64,000 nucleotides of DNA. It comes from Streptomyces spinosus (GTDB lineage Bacteria; Actinomycetota; Actinomycetes; Streptomycetales; Streptomycetaceae). Each line of letters begins with the position of its first letter. The first letter of the stretch is position 1. The stretch spans positions 248,001 to 312,000 of the forward strand of contig NZ_JAINRC010000002.1 of assembly GCF_020400655.1 (NCBI RefSeq). The letters are read 5' to 3'. This document shows, in pieces, positions 31,760-39,708 of this stretch. The notes below the pieces were generated by a model. It worked only from the letters and a program-made list of their open reading frames with translations. It ran no database searches and had not been told where the DNA came from. A program made the translations under genes and the position numbers.

Positions 31760-31796
31760 GGTCAACCTTGCGCCGCGCAGCGGTCAACCTTCCGCC
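31760..31796. promoter_or_regulatory. 15-bp direct repeats 22 bp apart in divergent promoter region
   Basis: GGTCAACCTTGCGCC (31760-31774) and GGTCAACCTTCCGCC (31782-31796) differ at one base. The 22-bp period equals two helical turns, as in response-regulator sites. Confidence 0.7.
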
Positions 31797-31902
31797 AACC
31801 GCCCCGGGAGATTCTTTACCCGCGCGCACTGAGACGAACGGCGCGGGCGTCCGTACTGCTGTGCGTCCGAACGACGGGCGGGACCCGCAGGCAGGAGGAA
31901 CG

Positions 31903-32706
31903 GTGCGCTTTTCGCGGAACGCGACGGGAACTCTCTTCGTGGGCGGTGCGATGGCCCTGACCCTCGCGGCCCTCGCCTACCCGGGCATGCTCGGGCTGAG
32001 CACCGTCTCCAGCTCACAGACGCGGATCATCGCGCAGACACAGTGGGGACCGCTCACCGAGGCGGACCGGGACTTCGTGGTCAAGGTGCGGGCGGCCGGC
32101 CTGTGGGAGTACCCGCTCGGCCAGATCGGGCTCCAGAAGGGCTCCAGCAAGGGGGTCAGGACCGCCAGCGAGCACCTGATCGACGGGCACGCCGCGCTGG
32201 ACGCCTCCTGCCGCAAGATCGGCCCCATGCTGAACATCACGCTGCCCAACGTGGCGAGTCCGCAACAGGTCGGCTTCGTCAACCAGTTGAAGGGCGAGAG
32301 CGGCAAGCAGTTCGACACCGACTTCGCCAACATCCTGCGGATGACGCACGGCTCGATCTTCAACACGATCGCGAAGATCCGCTCCACCACCAAGAACTCG
32401 CTGGTGCGGGCCCTCGCCGACCAGGCCAACGACACCGTCCTGGACCACATCACGGTGATGGAGAAGACCGGTCTGGTCGACTTCGACCAGACCATCTTCA
32501 ACCAGACCACCCCGCCGAAGCTGCCGTCGTCCGACCTGACGCCGCCGGCCCCGCCGGCGGGCCAGCCGGAGGTGGTGCTCACCCCGCCGCCGACCGCCAC
32601 GTCCACCCCGCTGGACCTCGGCGCCCTCGGCGGCGGCACGAGCGGCGGCGGCACGGGCGGCGGCACCGGCGGCGGCCTCACCCCCAGCCCGGTTCCGTCG
32701 CCCTAG
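31903..32706 (+). CDS. DUF4142 exported protein
   Basis: This 267-residue protein has an N-terminal signal/anchor (VRFSRNATGTLFVGGAMALT, LAALAYPGMLGLS). A four-helix DUF4142 domain follows (LTEADRDFVVKVRAAGLWEY, GQIGLQKGSSKGVRTASEHL, IDGHAALDASCRKIGPML ... TVLDHITVMEKTGLVDFDQT). The C-terminus is a Pro/Thr- then Gly-rich low-complexity tail (GGGTSGGGTGGGTGGG). DUF4142 resembles ferritin-like bundles but the function is unknown; members are stress-linked in many bacteria. GTG 31903 has AGGAGG 4 nt upstream. The stop overlaps the convergent GH13 gene stop in a shared CTAG (32703-32706). Confidence 0.9.
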   Translation: MRFSRNATGTLFVGGAMALTLAALAYPGMLGLSTVSSSQTRIIAQTQWGPLTEADRDFVVKVRAAGLWEYPLGQIGLQKGSSKGVRTASEHLIDGHAALDASCRKIGPMLNITLPNVASPQQVGFVNQLKGESGKQFDTDFANILRMTHGSIFNTIAKIRSTTKNSLVRALADQANDTVLDHITVMEKTGLVDFDQTIFNQTTPPKLPSSDLTPPAPPAGQPEVVLTPPPTATSTPLDLGALGGGTSGGGTGGGTGGGLTPSPVPSP

Positions 32707-34361
32707 GCCAGCCAGACCGTGGTGTCCGGCGGCAGGACCCTGCCGTCCGGCAGCGGGGCGCTGCTCAGCAGGACCTCGCCCGGTGGCAGCGCTACCGGGC
32801 CGGTGCCGAGGTTCGTGACGTTCCGCCAGGTCTCGGTGCGGCCGAAGTCCAGGACGTCCGCGGGCGCGTCCGGCGTCCAGGTCAGAGTCTCGCCCTGGAG
32901 GAGCTTGCGGCGCAGTCGCAGGGCCGAGCGGTACAGCTCCAGCGTGGAGCCCTCGGTGCCGGCCTGCGCCTCCACGGCGTACGCGGCGAAGGCCGCCGGC
33001 TGCGGCAGCCAGCCGGGCCCGGGGCCGAAGCCGTACGACGGTCCGGTCGTCGTCCACGGCAGCGGCACCCGGCAGCCGTCGCGGCCCTTGCGGACGTGGC
33101 CGGTCTGTTCCCAGATCGGGTCCTGGAGCACCTCGGTGGGCAGGTCGGCGACCTCGGGCAGGCCCAGTTCCTCCCCCTGGTACAGGTACGCCGAGCCGGG
33201 CAGCGCCAGCATCAGCAGGGTCGCCGCCCGGGCCCGGCGCAGTCCGGCCGCCGGGTCGATCGCGGGTGCGGTGCCGCCGGACAGCAGCCAGGCGGCCGGG
33301 TCGGTGCCGGCCGGCAGCACGAGCCGGGAGGCGTGCCGTACGACGTCGTGGTTGGACAGCACCCAGGTCGCGGAGGCGCCGGCGGCCCGGGCCGTGACCA
33401 GCGAGGCGGTGATGACGTCCCGCAGCTCCTCCGCGTCCCAGCGTGCCTCCAGGTACTCGAAGTTGAAGGCCTGGCCGAGTTCGTCCGGGCGGGCGTACAG
33501 GGCGCGGCGGGCCCCGGGGACCCAGGCCTCGGCGACGGCGGTGCGCGGCGGGCTGTAGGCGTCGAAGATCTTGCGCCAGTCGCGGTAGATCTCGTGGACC
33601 TCGTCCCGGTCCCAGTACGGGTGGCTGCCCGGCGGCACCAGCGGCAGGGCCTGCTCGCCGGTCGCGCCGATGCCGCCGATGTCCCGCAGCGGCTCGGTGA
33701 GGTCCTTGGCCAGGCCGTGGGCGACGTCCACGCGGAAGCCGTCCACGCCCCGGTCCGACCAGAACCGCAGGGTGGCGCGGAAGTCGGCGCGGACCTCCTC
33801 GTCGTCCCAGTTGAGGTCGGGCTGTTCGGGCGCGAACAGGTGCAGGTACCACTCCCCGTCGGGCACCCGCCGCCAGGCGCTGCCGCCGAACACCGACTGC
33901 CAGTCGCTGGGCGGCAGTTCACCGCGCGCGCCGCGCCCCGGCCGGAAGACGTACCGTTCCCGGGCGGCGGACCCCGGCCCGGCACGCAGCGCCTCCTGGA
34001 ACCAGCGGTGCAGATGGGAGGTGTGATTGGGGACGATGTCCACGACGACCTTGAGTCCGAGCCGGTGCGCCTCGCCCACCAGGGCGTCGAAGTCGTCCAG
34101 GGTGCCGAGGCGCTCGTCGACCCCGCGCGGGTCGATGACGTCGTAGCCGCCGTCGGCGAGTTCGGAGGGGTAGAAGGGGCTCAGCCACAGGGCGTCCACG
34201 CCGAGGGAGGAGAGGTGGCCCAGCCGTTCGGTGATGCCCCGCAGGTCGCCGAGGCCGTCACCGTCGGCGTCGGCGAAGCTGCGCGGATAGACCTGGTAGA
34301 CGACGGCCTGCCGCCACCAGTCGGGGTTCCTGGACGAGAGGTCCGGCGAGAGGTCTGCCAT
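32703..34361 (-). CDS. GH13 alpha-glucosidase
   Basis: This is a 552-residue glycoside hydrolase family 13 enzyme without signal peptide, so cytoplasmic. Conserved regions: DIVPNHTS (108-115), GFRVDVAHG with nucleophile D212, AEAWV with acid/base E278, and SNHDVVRH with D339. The N-terminus WWRQAVVYQVYPRSFADADG is typical of oligo-1,6-glucosidase/alpha-glucosidases (AglA-like). It hydrolyses maltose- or isomaltose-type oligosaccharides to glucose. ATG 34361 has GGGAG 5 nt upstream; the longer frame to 34412 lacks a ribosome binding site. No sugar ABC transporter or LacI regulator is adjacent, which is unusual for Streptomyces aglA/malL genes. Confidence 0.94.
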   Translation of the reverse strand: MADLSPDLSSRNPDWWRQAVVYQVYPRSFADADGDGLGDLRGITERLGHLSSLGVDALWLSPFYPSELADGGYDVIDPRGVDERLGTLDDFDALVGEAHRLGLKVVVDIVPNHTSHLHRWFQEALRAGPGSAARERYVFRPGRGARGELPPSDWQSVFGGSAWRRVPDGEWYLHLFAPEQPDLNWDDEEVRADFRATLRFWSDRGVDGFRVDVAHGLAKDLTEPLRDIGGIGATGEQALPLVPPGSHPYWDRDEVHEIYRDWRKIFDAYSPPRTAVAEAWVPGARRALYARPDELGQAFNFEYLEARWDAEELRDVITASLVTARAAGASATWVLSNHDVVRHASRLVLPAGTDPAAWLLSGGTAPAIDPAAGLRRARAATLLMLALPGSAYLYQGEELGLPEVADLPTEVLQDPIWEQTGHVRKGRDGCRVPLPWTTTGPSYGFGPGPGWLPQPAAFAAYAVEAQAGTEGSTLELYRSALRLRRKLLQGETLTWTPDAPADVLDFGRTETWRNVTNLGTGPVALPPGEVLLSSAPLPDGRVLPPDTTVWLA

Positions 34362-34441
34362 ACGGGCTCCCAGGGGGACGGACGACGGTACGGAATCTGT
34401 ATCTGTCCACATTGCCCGGAAAGGGAACCGTGCGCGGCCGT

Positions 34442-34792
34442 TCAGCCCACGCAGTGCTCCAACAGCCCCCGGACGTCCGCGTCCACCACCCTGTACCGCA
34501 CCACGCGCCCCTCCTTCTCCCCCGCCACGACCCCGGCCGCCCGCAGCAGCCGCAGGGCCTGGGAGACGGCGGGGTCGTTCATCCCCGTGGCGGTGGCGAG
34601 GTCCGACACGGCGAGCGGCCCGGTGCGGTGCAGCGCGACCAGCAGCGCCAGCCGGTTGGCGTCGGCGAGCAGGGAGAAACGGTCGGCCCAGGTGCGCAGA
34701 CGCCCCGCCTCACCGATGGCGGCGATCGCCTCGCAGACCCGGTGCCCGTCGATGGAACGACGGTCGGCTCGGTCGGCAGGCACGAGATGCAT
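34442..34792 (-). CDS. ArsR/SmtB-family metalloregulator
   Basis: The 116-residue product is a single winged helix: ADRFSLLADANRLALLVALH, GPLAVSDLATATGMNDPAVS, QALRLLRAAGVVAGEKEGRV, VRYRVVDADVRGLLEHC. Possible metal ligands are His2 and His17/Cys20 in the N-terminal arm, and the C-terminal Glu-His-Cys. It is divergent from a Ni/Co permease gene that also carries a B12 riboswitch, so it is probably a nickel or cobalt (NmtR/KmtR-like) or zinc sensor. ATG 34792 has no Shine-Dalgarno. The operator is likely the TGCGCA repeat at 34835-34848 in the shared intergenic region. Confidence 0.88.
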   Translation of the reverse strand: MHLVPADRADRRSIDGHRVCEAIAAIGEAGRLRTWADRFSLLADANRLALLVALHRTGPLAVSDLATATGMNDPAVSQALRLLRAAGVVAGEKEGRVVRYRVVDADVRGLLEHCVG

Positions 34793-34834
34793 GGGGCCAG
34801 TCTGGCAGGCCCCCTCTTTGTGATCTTCGATACC

Positions 34835-34848
34835 TGCGCAGGTGCGCA
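34835..34848. promoter_or_regulatory. candidate ArsR operator
   Basis: TGCGCA-GG-TGCGCA is a doubled palindromic hexamer in the divergent ArsR-permease region, upstream of the riboswitch. Flanking ATA (34829) and TAT (34851) add dyad character. Confidence 0.5.
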
Positions 34849-34879
34849 GCTATGCAGGAAACCGCGTGCCCCTCTACGG

Positions 34880-35045
34880 TGGGCGGGCCGTGGTGTTCGG
34901 GAAGTCGATGGAAGGTCGACGCGGCCCTCGCCACTGTGATCGGGGAGTTCCCGTTCCGTCCGGCACCGCCGGGCCACTGGTCGCAGACCGGGAAGGCAGG
35001 AACGGCGGACGTACGACCCGTAAGCCAGGAGACCGGCCACGGCAG
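34880..35045 (+). ncRNA. cobalamin (B12) riboswitch
   Basis: Consensus blocks of the cobalamin element occur in the correct order: GCGGCCCTCGCCACTGTGAT (34921-34940), a variable arm, CCACTGG (34974-34980), GACCGGGAAGGCAGGA (34986-35001), and the B12 box AAGCCAGGAGACCGGCC (35022-35038). The 3' end is about 40 nt before the permease start at 35084. The leader should bind adenosyl- or other cobalamins and switch off expression of the downstream Ni/Co importer when B12 is plentiful. This fits cobalt being needed for B12 synthesis. The exact boundaries are approximate, and I cannot tell transcriptional from translational control. Confidence 0.95.
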
Positions 35046-35083
35046 CTCACGAAGTGATCCACGAGGTGCTGGAGCGTGAACCC

Positions 35084-36166
35084 ATGGCCGATGCCACGTC
35101 TTTCCGCTGGCGACGCGAGGACACCGTCAAGACGGTGGGACTGCTGGCGGTGATCGTCGCCCTCCACGTCGTCGCGTTCGGGATCCTCTACGTCCTCGTC
35201 GCACCCGAGCACTACAAGGTCGGCACCGATGTCTTCGGGGTCGGGCTGGGCGTCACCGCCTACACCCTCGGCATGCGGCACGCCTTCGACGCCGACCACA
35301 TCGCGGCGATCGACAACACCACCCGCAAGCTGATGGCCGACGGCAAGCGGCCGGTGTCGGTGGGGTTCTGGTTCGCGCTGGGCCACTCCAGCGTGGTGGT
35401 GCTGCTGGCCCTGCTGATCGCGGGCGGGACCTCGCTGGCCGGGAAGGTCATGAACGAGGGCTCCACCACCCACCGGGTGCTCGGCTTCCTCGGTACGACG
35501 GTCTCCGGTACGTTCCTCTACCTCATCGCCGCCCTGAACCTGGTCGCCCTGGTGGGCATCCTGAAGGTCTTCCGGGCGATGCGCGCGGGCGCGTACGACG
35601 AGAAGGAACTGGAACAGCACCTGGACTCGCGGGGGTTCATGAACCGCGTCCTCGGGCGGCTGACGAAGTCCGTCTCGCGGCCGGGGCAGATGTACCCGCT
35701 CGGCTTCCTCTTCGGCCTCGGCTTCGACACGGCCACCGAGGTGACGCTGATGGTGATGGCGGGCTCGGGCGCGGCGGCGGGACTGCCCTGGTACGCGATC
35801 CTCTGCCTGCCCCTCCTCTTCGCCGCCGGGATGAGCCTGTTCGACACCCTCGACGGCACGTTCATGAACTTCGCCTACCAGTGGGCGTTCTCCAACCCGG
35901 TCCGCAAGGTCTTCTACAACCTCGCCATCACCGGTCTGTCCATCGCGGTCGCCTTCTTCATCGGCACCATCGAGCTGGTCGGCGTCCTGCACGAGAAGTT
36001 CGGCCTGCACGACGACGTCACCGGCTGGATCGCCGGCCTGGACCTGGACAACGTCGGCTACCTCATCGTCGGCCTGTTCGTCCTGGTGTGGGCGGCGGCG
36101 CTGGCGTACTGGAAGGTCGCCCGGGTGGAGGAGCGCTGGGCGGTCTCGCCGTCCGCCGCCGAGTAG
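35084..36166 (+). CDS. HoxN/NixA-type nickel/cobalt transporter (NiCoT)
   Basis: The 360-residue product has about eight transmembrane helices. The NiCoT signature is RHAFDADHIAAIDNTTR (HX4DH, essential for metal selection), followed by the second motif LGHSSVVVLL, then LGFDTATEVTLM and LPLLFAAGMSLFDTLDGTFM. It imports Ni2+ or Co2+ across the cytoplasmic membrane. ATG 35084 has GGAG 9 nt upstream; a GTG at 35054 would run close to the riboswitch and is less likely. Two controls converge: a B12 riboswitch in the leader and a divergent ArsR-type metal sensor. The riboswitch implies cobalt is the physiological cargo. It is convergent with the nucleoside hydrolase, 3 nt apart. Confidence 0.95.
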   Translation: MADATSFRWRREDTVKTVGLLAVIVALHVVAFGILYVLVAPEHYKVGTDVFGVGLGVTAYTLGMRHAFDADHIAAIDNTTRKLMADGKRPVSVGFWFALGHSSVVVLLALLIAGGTSLAGKVMNEGSTTHRVLGFLGTTVSGTFLYLIAALNLVALVGILKVFRAMRAGAYDEKELEQHLDSRGFMNRVLGRLTKSVSRPGQMYPLGFLFGLGFDTATEVTLMVMAGSGAAAGLPWYAILCLPLLFAAGMSLFDTLDGTFMNFAYQWAFSNPVRKVFYNLAITGLSIAVAFFIGTIELVGVLHEKFGLHDDVTGWIAGLDLDNVGYLIVGLFVLVWAAALAYWKVARVEERWAVSPSAAE

Positions 36167-36169
36167 CGC

Positions 36170-37132
36170 CTACCGCGCGACCGTCTCCAGGTACAGCTTC
36201 ACGTAGCGGTCGGCGTTCACCTCCAGCGCCACGTCCACCAGGGCGCGTTCGCGTCCGCCCTCGTGGATCTCGGACTCGCCGGGGCGCAGGCGGCGGTCGA
36301 CGATCGTCTGGCCCCGGGTGGGGCCCGGGGCGAGGGAGACCTCGACCGGGAGCCGGCGGGTGGTGATGCCCTGCGGGTCGGCGACCGCGCACACCGCGCC
36401 CGCGTCGCCGAGGCCGCCCGCCTCCTCGGCCTGGGGCGGCTCGCCCTGGTGGGCCGGCCGGTGGGCGAGCAGCTCACCGGCCAGCCGGGTGCCGGGCTCG
36501 GCGCTCGCGCGCAGCCGGTGGACCTCCGCGCCGTCCACCACGACCTGCTGGAAGACGTCCAGGCCGTACATCGTGATCGGCACCCCGGCGGTCAGCAGGA
36601 TCGCCGCCGCCTCCGGGTCGTGCCAGACGTTGAACTCCGCGACCGGCGTGGCGTTCCCGGTCGCCACCGCCCCGCCCATGAACACGATCCGCTCGATGTT
36701 CCCGGTCACCTCGGGGTGTGTGCGCAGCAGCAGGGCGATGTTGGTGAGCGGCGCGGTCGGGATCAGCGTCACCGGGCGCGGGCTGGCCAGGATCTCCCGG
36801 CGCAGCAGGCTGACGGCGTCGATGTCCACCGCGGTCCGGGTGGGCGCGGGCAGGCCCAGGTCGCCCATGCCGTCGGCGCCGTGCACCGGGGCCGGGCGGG
36901 CCGGCTCGAGCAGCGGGCGCTCGGCACCCCGGGCCACCGGGACGGCGGGGGCGCCCGCCTGTTCCAGCACGGTGAGGGTGTTGCGGACCACCCCGTCCAC
37001 GTCGGTGTTCCCGGCCACGCAGGTCACCGCCCGCAGGTCGAGTCCGGGGTGGCGCACGGCGAACAGCAGGGCCAGGGCGTCGTCGACGCCGGTGTCGCAG
37101 TCGATGATCACGGGAATGGGCTGACCGTCCAC
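36170..37132 (-). CDS. inosine-uridine preferring nucleoside hydrolase family protein
   Basis: The 320-residue product has the N-terminal calcium-binding motif VIIDCDTGVDDALALLFA (DxDxGxDD), the VAGNTDVDGVVRNT segment, IPTAPLTNIALLLRTHP, FMGGAV with FNVWHDPEAA, and a late DPQG motif. It cleaves the N-glycosidic bond of ribonucleosides for salvage, releasing base and ribose. Length is normal. The GTG at 37132 has GGAAGGAG 6 nt upstream. It probably is cytoplasmic with no signal peptide. A nearby nucleoside transporter is not present, so it seems to be monocistronic. Confidence 0.93.
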   Translation of the reverse strand: MDGQPIPVIIDCDTGVDDALALLFAVRHPGLDLRAVTCVAGNTDVDGVVRNTLTVLEQAGAPAVPVARGAERPLLEPARPAPVHGADGMGDLGLPAPTRTAVDIDAVSLLRREILASPRPVTLIPTAPLTNIALLLRTHPEVTGNIERIVFMGGAVATGNATPVAEFNVWHDPEAAAILLTAGVPITMYGLDVFQQVVVDGAEVHRLRASAEPGTRLAGELLAHRPAHQGEPPQAEEAGGLGDAGAVCAVADPQGITTRRLPVEVSLAPGPTRGQTIVDRRLRPGESEIHEGGRERALVDVALEVNADRYVKLYLETVAR

Positions 37133-37456
37133 GGCGGACTCCTTCCGTCGTGCCGACCTTAGATCAGTGCCGCCCCGGGACCGCTCCCACCGCCCGGCGC
37201 CCGCCCCGTCACCCGTCCGGCGGCGCGCCGCGGGAGTCCGGCGGTGGGCGGGGGCCGGGGCGGTCTCCGGCGTCGTCGAGGTCGGCGTGCCCAGGCGGGC
37301 GATCGCGCGGACGGCACCGTTCCGGCCCCGCCGGAGCCCCGCCGCGGATTTCCCTGCGCCCCCTCACCCGTACGGCCCGGAGCGTTGGTGCGCAGGTCAG
37401 GGCGGTGGTGCCGTGAGAACCAGGCACCCCGGCCGCCCGCAGCCCAGGAGGCACCG
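37133..37456. other. 324-nt divergent intergenic region
   Basis: This region separates the nucleoside hydrolase (minus) from the sensor-domain protein (plus). It is very GC-rich and must contain both promoters. I see no clear -10/-35 pair, repeat or hairpin beyond short GC runs. Confidence 0.4.
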
Positions 37457-38245
37457 ATGTCCCCCGAGATACCCCACCTCCCCCGTGCCGTGTCCCTCTC
37501 CCTGACCGGCGCCGGCCTGCTGATCGCGGGCGCCTGCGCGGCCCTCGGCCTCAACCACCCGGCGAGCGCGCCGTACCCCCTGCCCACGCTCGACCGGCCG
37601 GCCCCGACGCCCCGGTCGTCCGCGCCGACCGGCGGCTCCTCGCTCAGCGACGAGCAGGCGCAGGCCGCGCTGATCGGCCCGAGCGATCTCGGCGGTTCCT
37701 GGATCGCCACGCGCGGCGCGGCCACCTGGCACGACGGGATCCTGAAGGCGCAGACCTCGGCCGGGGAGTGCCAGCGGCTGCTGGACGCCCTCTACGGCGA
37801 CGAACTGCTCGGCGGACCGGCCCGCGTCACCGTCGGCCTGGACGACGCCGACACCGACGCCCAGCTCCGCTACCAGATCGGCGCCCGCCGCCCGTCCGAC
37901 GTCGACGCCGTGCTGGCGTGGCTGCGGACGCTTCCGGCGCGGTGCGCGCGGTTCACGGCCACCACCGAGACGGGGCTGGTGGAGGACGTGCAGGTCGTGG
38001 ACGCCCCGCTGCCCGAGGTGGGCGACGCCCGCCAGGGGCTGCGCGTCACCGTCGCCGGTACGACAGCCGACGCGCAGGATTTCCTGCTGACCCTGGACGT
38101 CGCCGCCGTCCGCCTCGGCGAGGACGCGTTCGCGCTGACCAACGGCGGCCTGGGTGACGTACCGAACGATGCCACCCAGGCGGCCGTGCAGGTCGGCGCC
38201 CTGCGCCTGGCCGACATCCGCAAGCAGGGCCGGGCGCAGGTGTGA
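37457..38245 (+). CDS. exported sensor-domain (PknH-like) protein, possible lipoprotein
   Basis: The 262-residue product has an N-terminal export segment (AVSLSLTGAGLLIAGACAAL) with a possible lipobox at IAGAC. A Pro/Thr/Ser-rich linker follows, then a PknH_C/sensor-like extracellular domain. Diagnostic parts are LIGPSDLGGSWIA, a pair of Cys (GECQ near 108 and LPARCARF near 164) expected to form a disulfide, and repeated Val-rich strands. In mycobacteria the PknH extracellular domain binds ligands; here no kinase is attached. ATG 37457 has AGGAGG 5 nt upstream. It ends 4 nt from the convergent XRE-TPR gene. Confidence 0.82.
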   Translation: MSPEIPHLPRAVSLSLTGAGLLIAGACAALGLNHPASAPYPLPTLDRPAPTPRSSAPTGGSSLSDEQAQAALIGPSDLGGSWIATRGAATWHDGILKAQTSAGECQRLLDALYGDELLGGPARVTVGLDDADTDAQLRYQIGARRPSDVDAVLAWLRTLPARCARFTATTETGLVEDVQVVDAPLPEVGDARQGLRVTVAGTTADAQDFLLTLDVAAVRLGEDAFALTNGGLGDVPNDATQAAVQVGALRLADIRKQGRAQV

Positions 38246-38249
38246 GGGC

Positions 38250-39593
38250 TCAGAGCGGCGGCTGGGCGGGGGCCGGGCCGAGGGTGGTGGTGCCGGGGGC
38301 GGTGCGGTGGCCGAGGCCGGTGCGGTAGGCGTCCAGGGCGGCCTCCACGCGGCCCGTGCGGCGGAAGAGGTCGCCGAGCAGGCGGCACAGGTCGGCGAGG
38401 TCGCCGGCGGCGCCCGCGCGTTCCAGGAGGCTGAGGGCGCGGACGTAGTGCTCCTCGGCCGCCTCGGTGTCCCGGGCGTCCTCGGCGATGATGCCGAGGA
38501 GGCGGTGCGCGCCGGCGGCGTGGACGGCACCGCGCTCGGAGGAGAAGTCCCCGAGGACCTCCTCCAGCAGTTCGGCTGCCTCCCCCGATTTGCCCCGGCG
38601 GTGCAGGACGTCGGCGAGCTCCACGGCGGCCTGGCTGCGGTACAGGGCGGCGCGGGTCTCCGACAGCATGGTGTGCGCCTGGCGCAACTCTTCCTCGGCG
38701 CGGTCCAGTTCGCCGTTCTGCGCGCAGACGTAGCCGCGCATCCAGTGGCAGTTGGCCAGTTCGGTGCGCAGGCTCAGCCGGCGGTACAGCTCGGCCGCCT
38801 TGGCCAGGGAGGCGTCGGCCTCGTCGGCGCGGCCCTCGGCGAGCAGGGTGCGGGCCACCGAGCGGTGCATCCGGGCGATCAGCGCGGGGTCGCCGGCCTG
38901 CGGGGCGAGCGCCAGGGCGAACTCGGCGGCCTGGGCGGCGCGGGCGTGGGCGCCCATGTCCATGTACGGGCCGATGATGCTGGCGTAGAGCAGCAGGAGG
39001 GCGTCGGGGTCGTGCAGTCCGCCCCGGTTCAGCTCGTCTAGCGCGGTTTCCAGGAGGTAGACGGCGTACCGGAGTTCGCCGGCCAGGTAGTGGGCGACGG
39101 CCCGGCCGCGCAGGGCGGGCACCCGCACCGGCAGGGTCTCGCCGGCGAGCCGTTCCTCGGCCTGTTCGAAGAACTCGCGCGCCGTGGTCAGCCGACCCGT
39201 CTCCAGCGCGCACTCCCCGAGCCCGAGCAGGGCGGCGGCGTGCTCGTGCTCCAGTGCGTGGGCCTCGGCCTCCGCACGCAGCACGGCGTACTGGGCGGCC
39301 GCCTCCTCGGCCCGTCCGTCGGCGAGGGCCCGCTGGGCCTCGGTGAGCCGCAGCCGGAGGTCGGTGGCGAGGTGGGCGGGCCGGCCGACGGCCAGTTCCT
39401 CGAAGGCGACGCCGAGCCGGTCGGCGATGTGCCGCAACGCCTCGTCGGACGCGCGCACCCGGCCGGCCTCCAGGGTGGAGATGTAGGCGGGTGTGTACGC
39501 GGGCTCAGCCAACTGTCTCTGGGTGAGCCCCCGTTGATTGCGCAGCCGTTGTACCCGCCGCCCGATGACCTCCGGGTCGTCCCGCTCCCGCAT
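38250..39593 (-). CDS. XRE-TPR regulator (RRNPP-like architecture)
   Basis: The 447-residue product has an N-terminal XRE/Cro helix-turn-helix (about 8-62: VIGRRVQRLRNQRGLTQRQL, TPAYISTLEAGRVRASDEAL). A continuous tetratricopeptide superhelix occupies about 75-430: repeats such as RALADGRAEEAAAQYAVLRA, LGECALETGRLTTAREFFEQ and LGIIAEDARDTEAAEEHYVR. This layout is shared by peptide-sensing RRNPP regulators (PlcR, NprR) and by Streptomyces SARP-like controllers. It is cytoplasmic. ATG 39593 has GGAG 8 nt upstream. It is divergent from a gene for a 64-residue secreted peptide, over an AT-rich operator-like gap. This suggests control of, or response to, that peptide. The ligand has not been shown. 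Confidence 0.88.
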   Translation of the reverse strand: MRERDDPEVIGRRVQRLRNQRGLTQRQLAEPAYTPAYISTLEAGRVRASDEALRHIADRLGVAFEELAVGRPAHLATDLRLRLTEAQRALADGRAEEAAAQYAVLRAEAEAHALEHEHAAALLGLGECALETGRLTTAREFFEQAEERLAGETLPVRVPALRGRAVAHYLAGELRYAVYLLETALDELNRGGLHDPDALLLLYASIIGPYMDMGAHARAAQAAEFALALAPQAGDPALIARMHRSVARTLLAEGRADEADASLAKAAELYRRLSLRTELANCHWMRGYVCAQNGELDRAEEELRQAHTMLSETRAALYRSQAAVELADVLHRRGKSGEAAELLEEVLGDFSSERGAVHAAGAHRLLGIIAEDARDTEAAEEHYVRALSLLERAGAAGDLADLCRLLGDLFRRTGRVEAALDAYRTGLGHRTAPGTTTLGPAPAQPPL

Positions 39594-39626
39594 GCCGCCT
39601 GCTCCCCCCAACTGGCCTGACACCCC

Positions 39627-39681
39627 TTGCCGTTGCGTTCCGGCAGCCCCTAGGTTAAACGGCGAATTAAACATGCTTAAC
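39627..39681. promoter_or_regulatory. promoter of the peptide gene with overlapping repeats
   Basis: TTGCCG (39627-39632), an 18-nt spacer and TAGGTT (39651-39656) form a good vegetative promoter on the plus strand. TTAAAC repeats at 39655 and 39667 and the inverted pair GTTAA-N18-TTAAC (39654-39681) overlap it, as expected of an operator. Confidence 0.6.
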
Positions 39682-39708
39682 ACGCCGCTGTTGTGTTGTG
39701 AGGTCGCC

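Noticed and set aside
37207..37322. GC-rich runs near 37.2 kb as a CRISPR or repeat array
   Set aside because: No regularly spaced identical repeats; only short GC strings.
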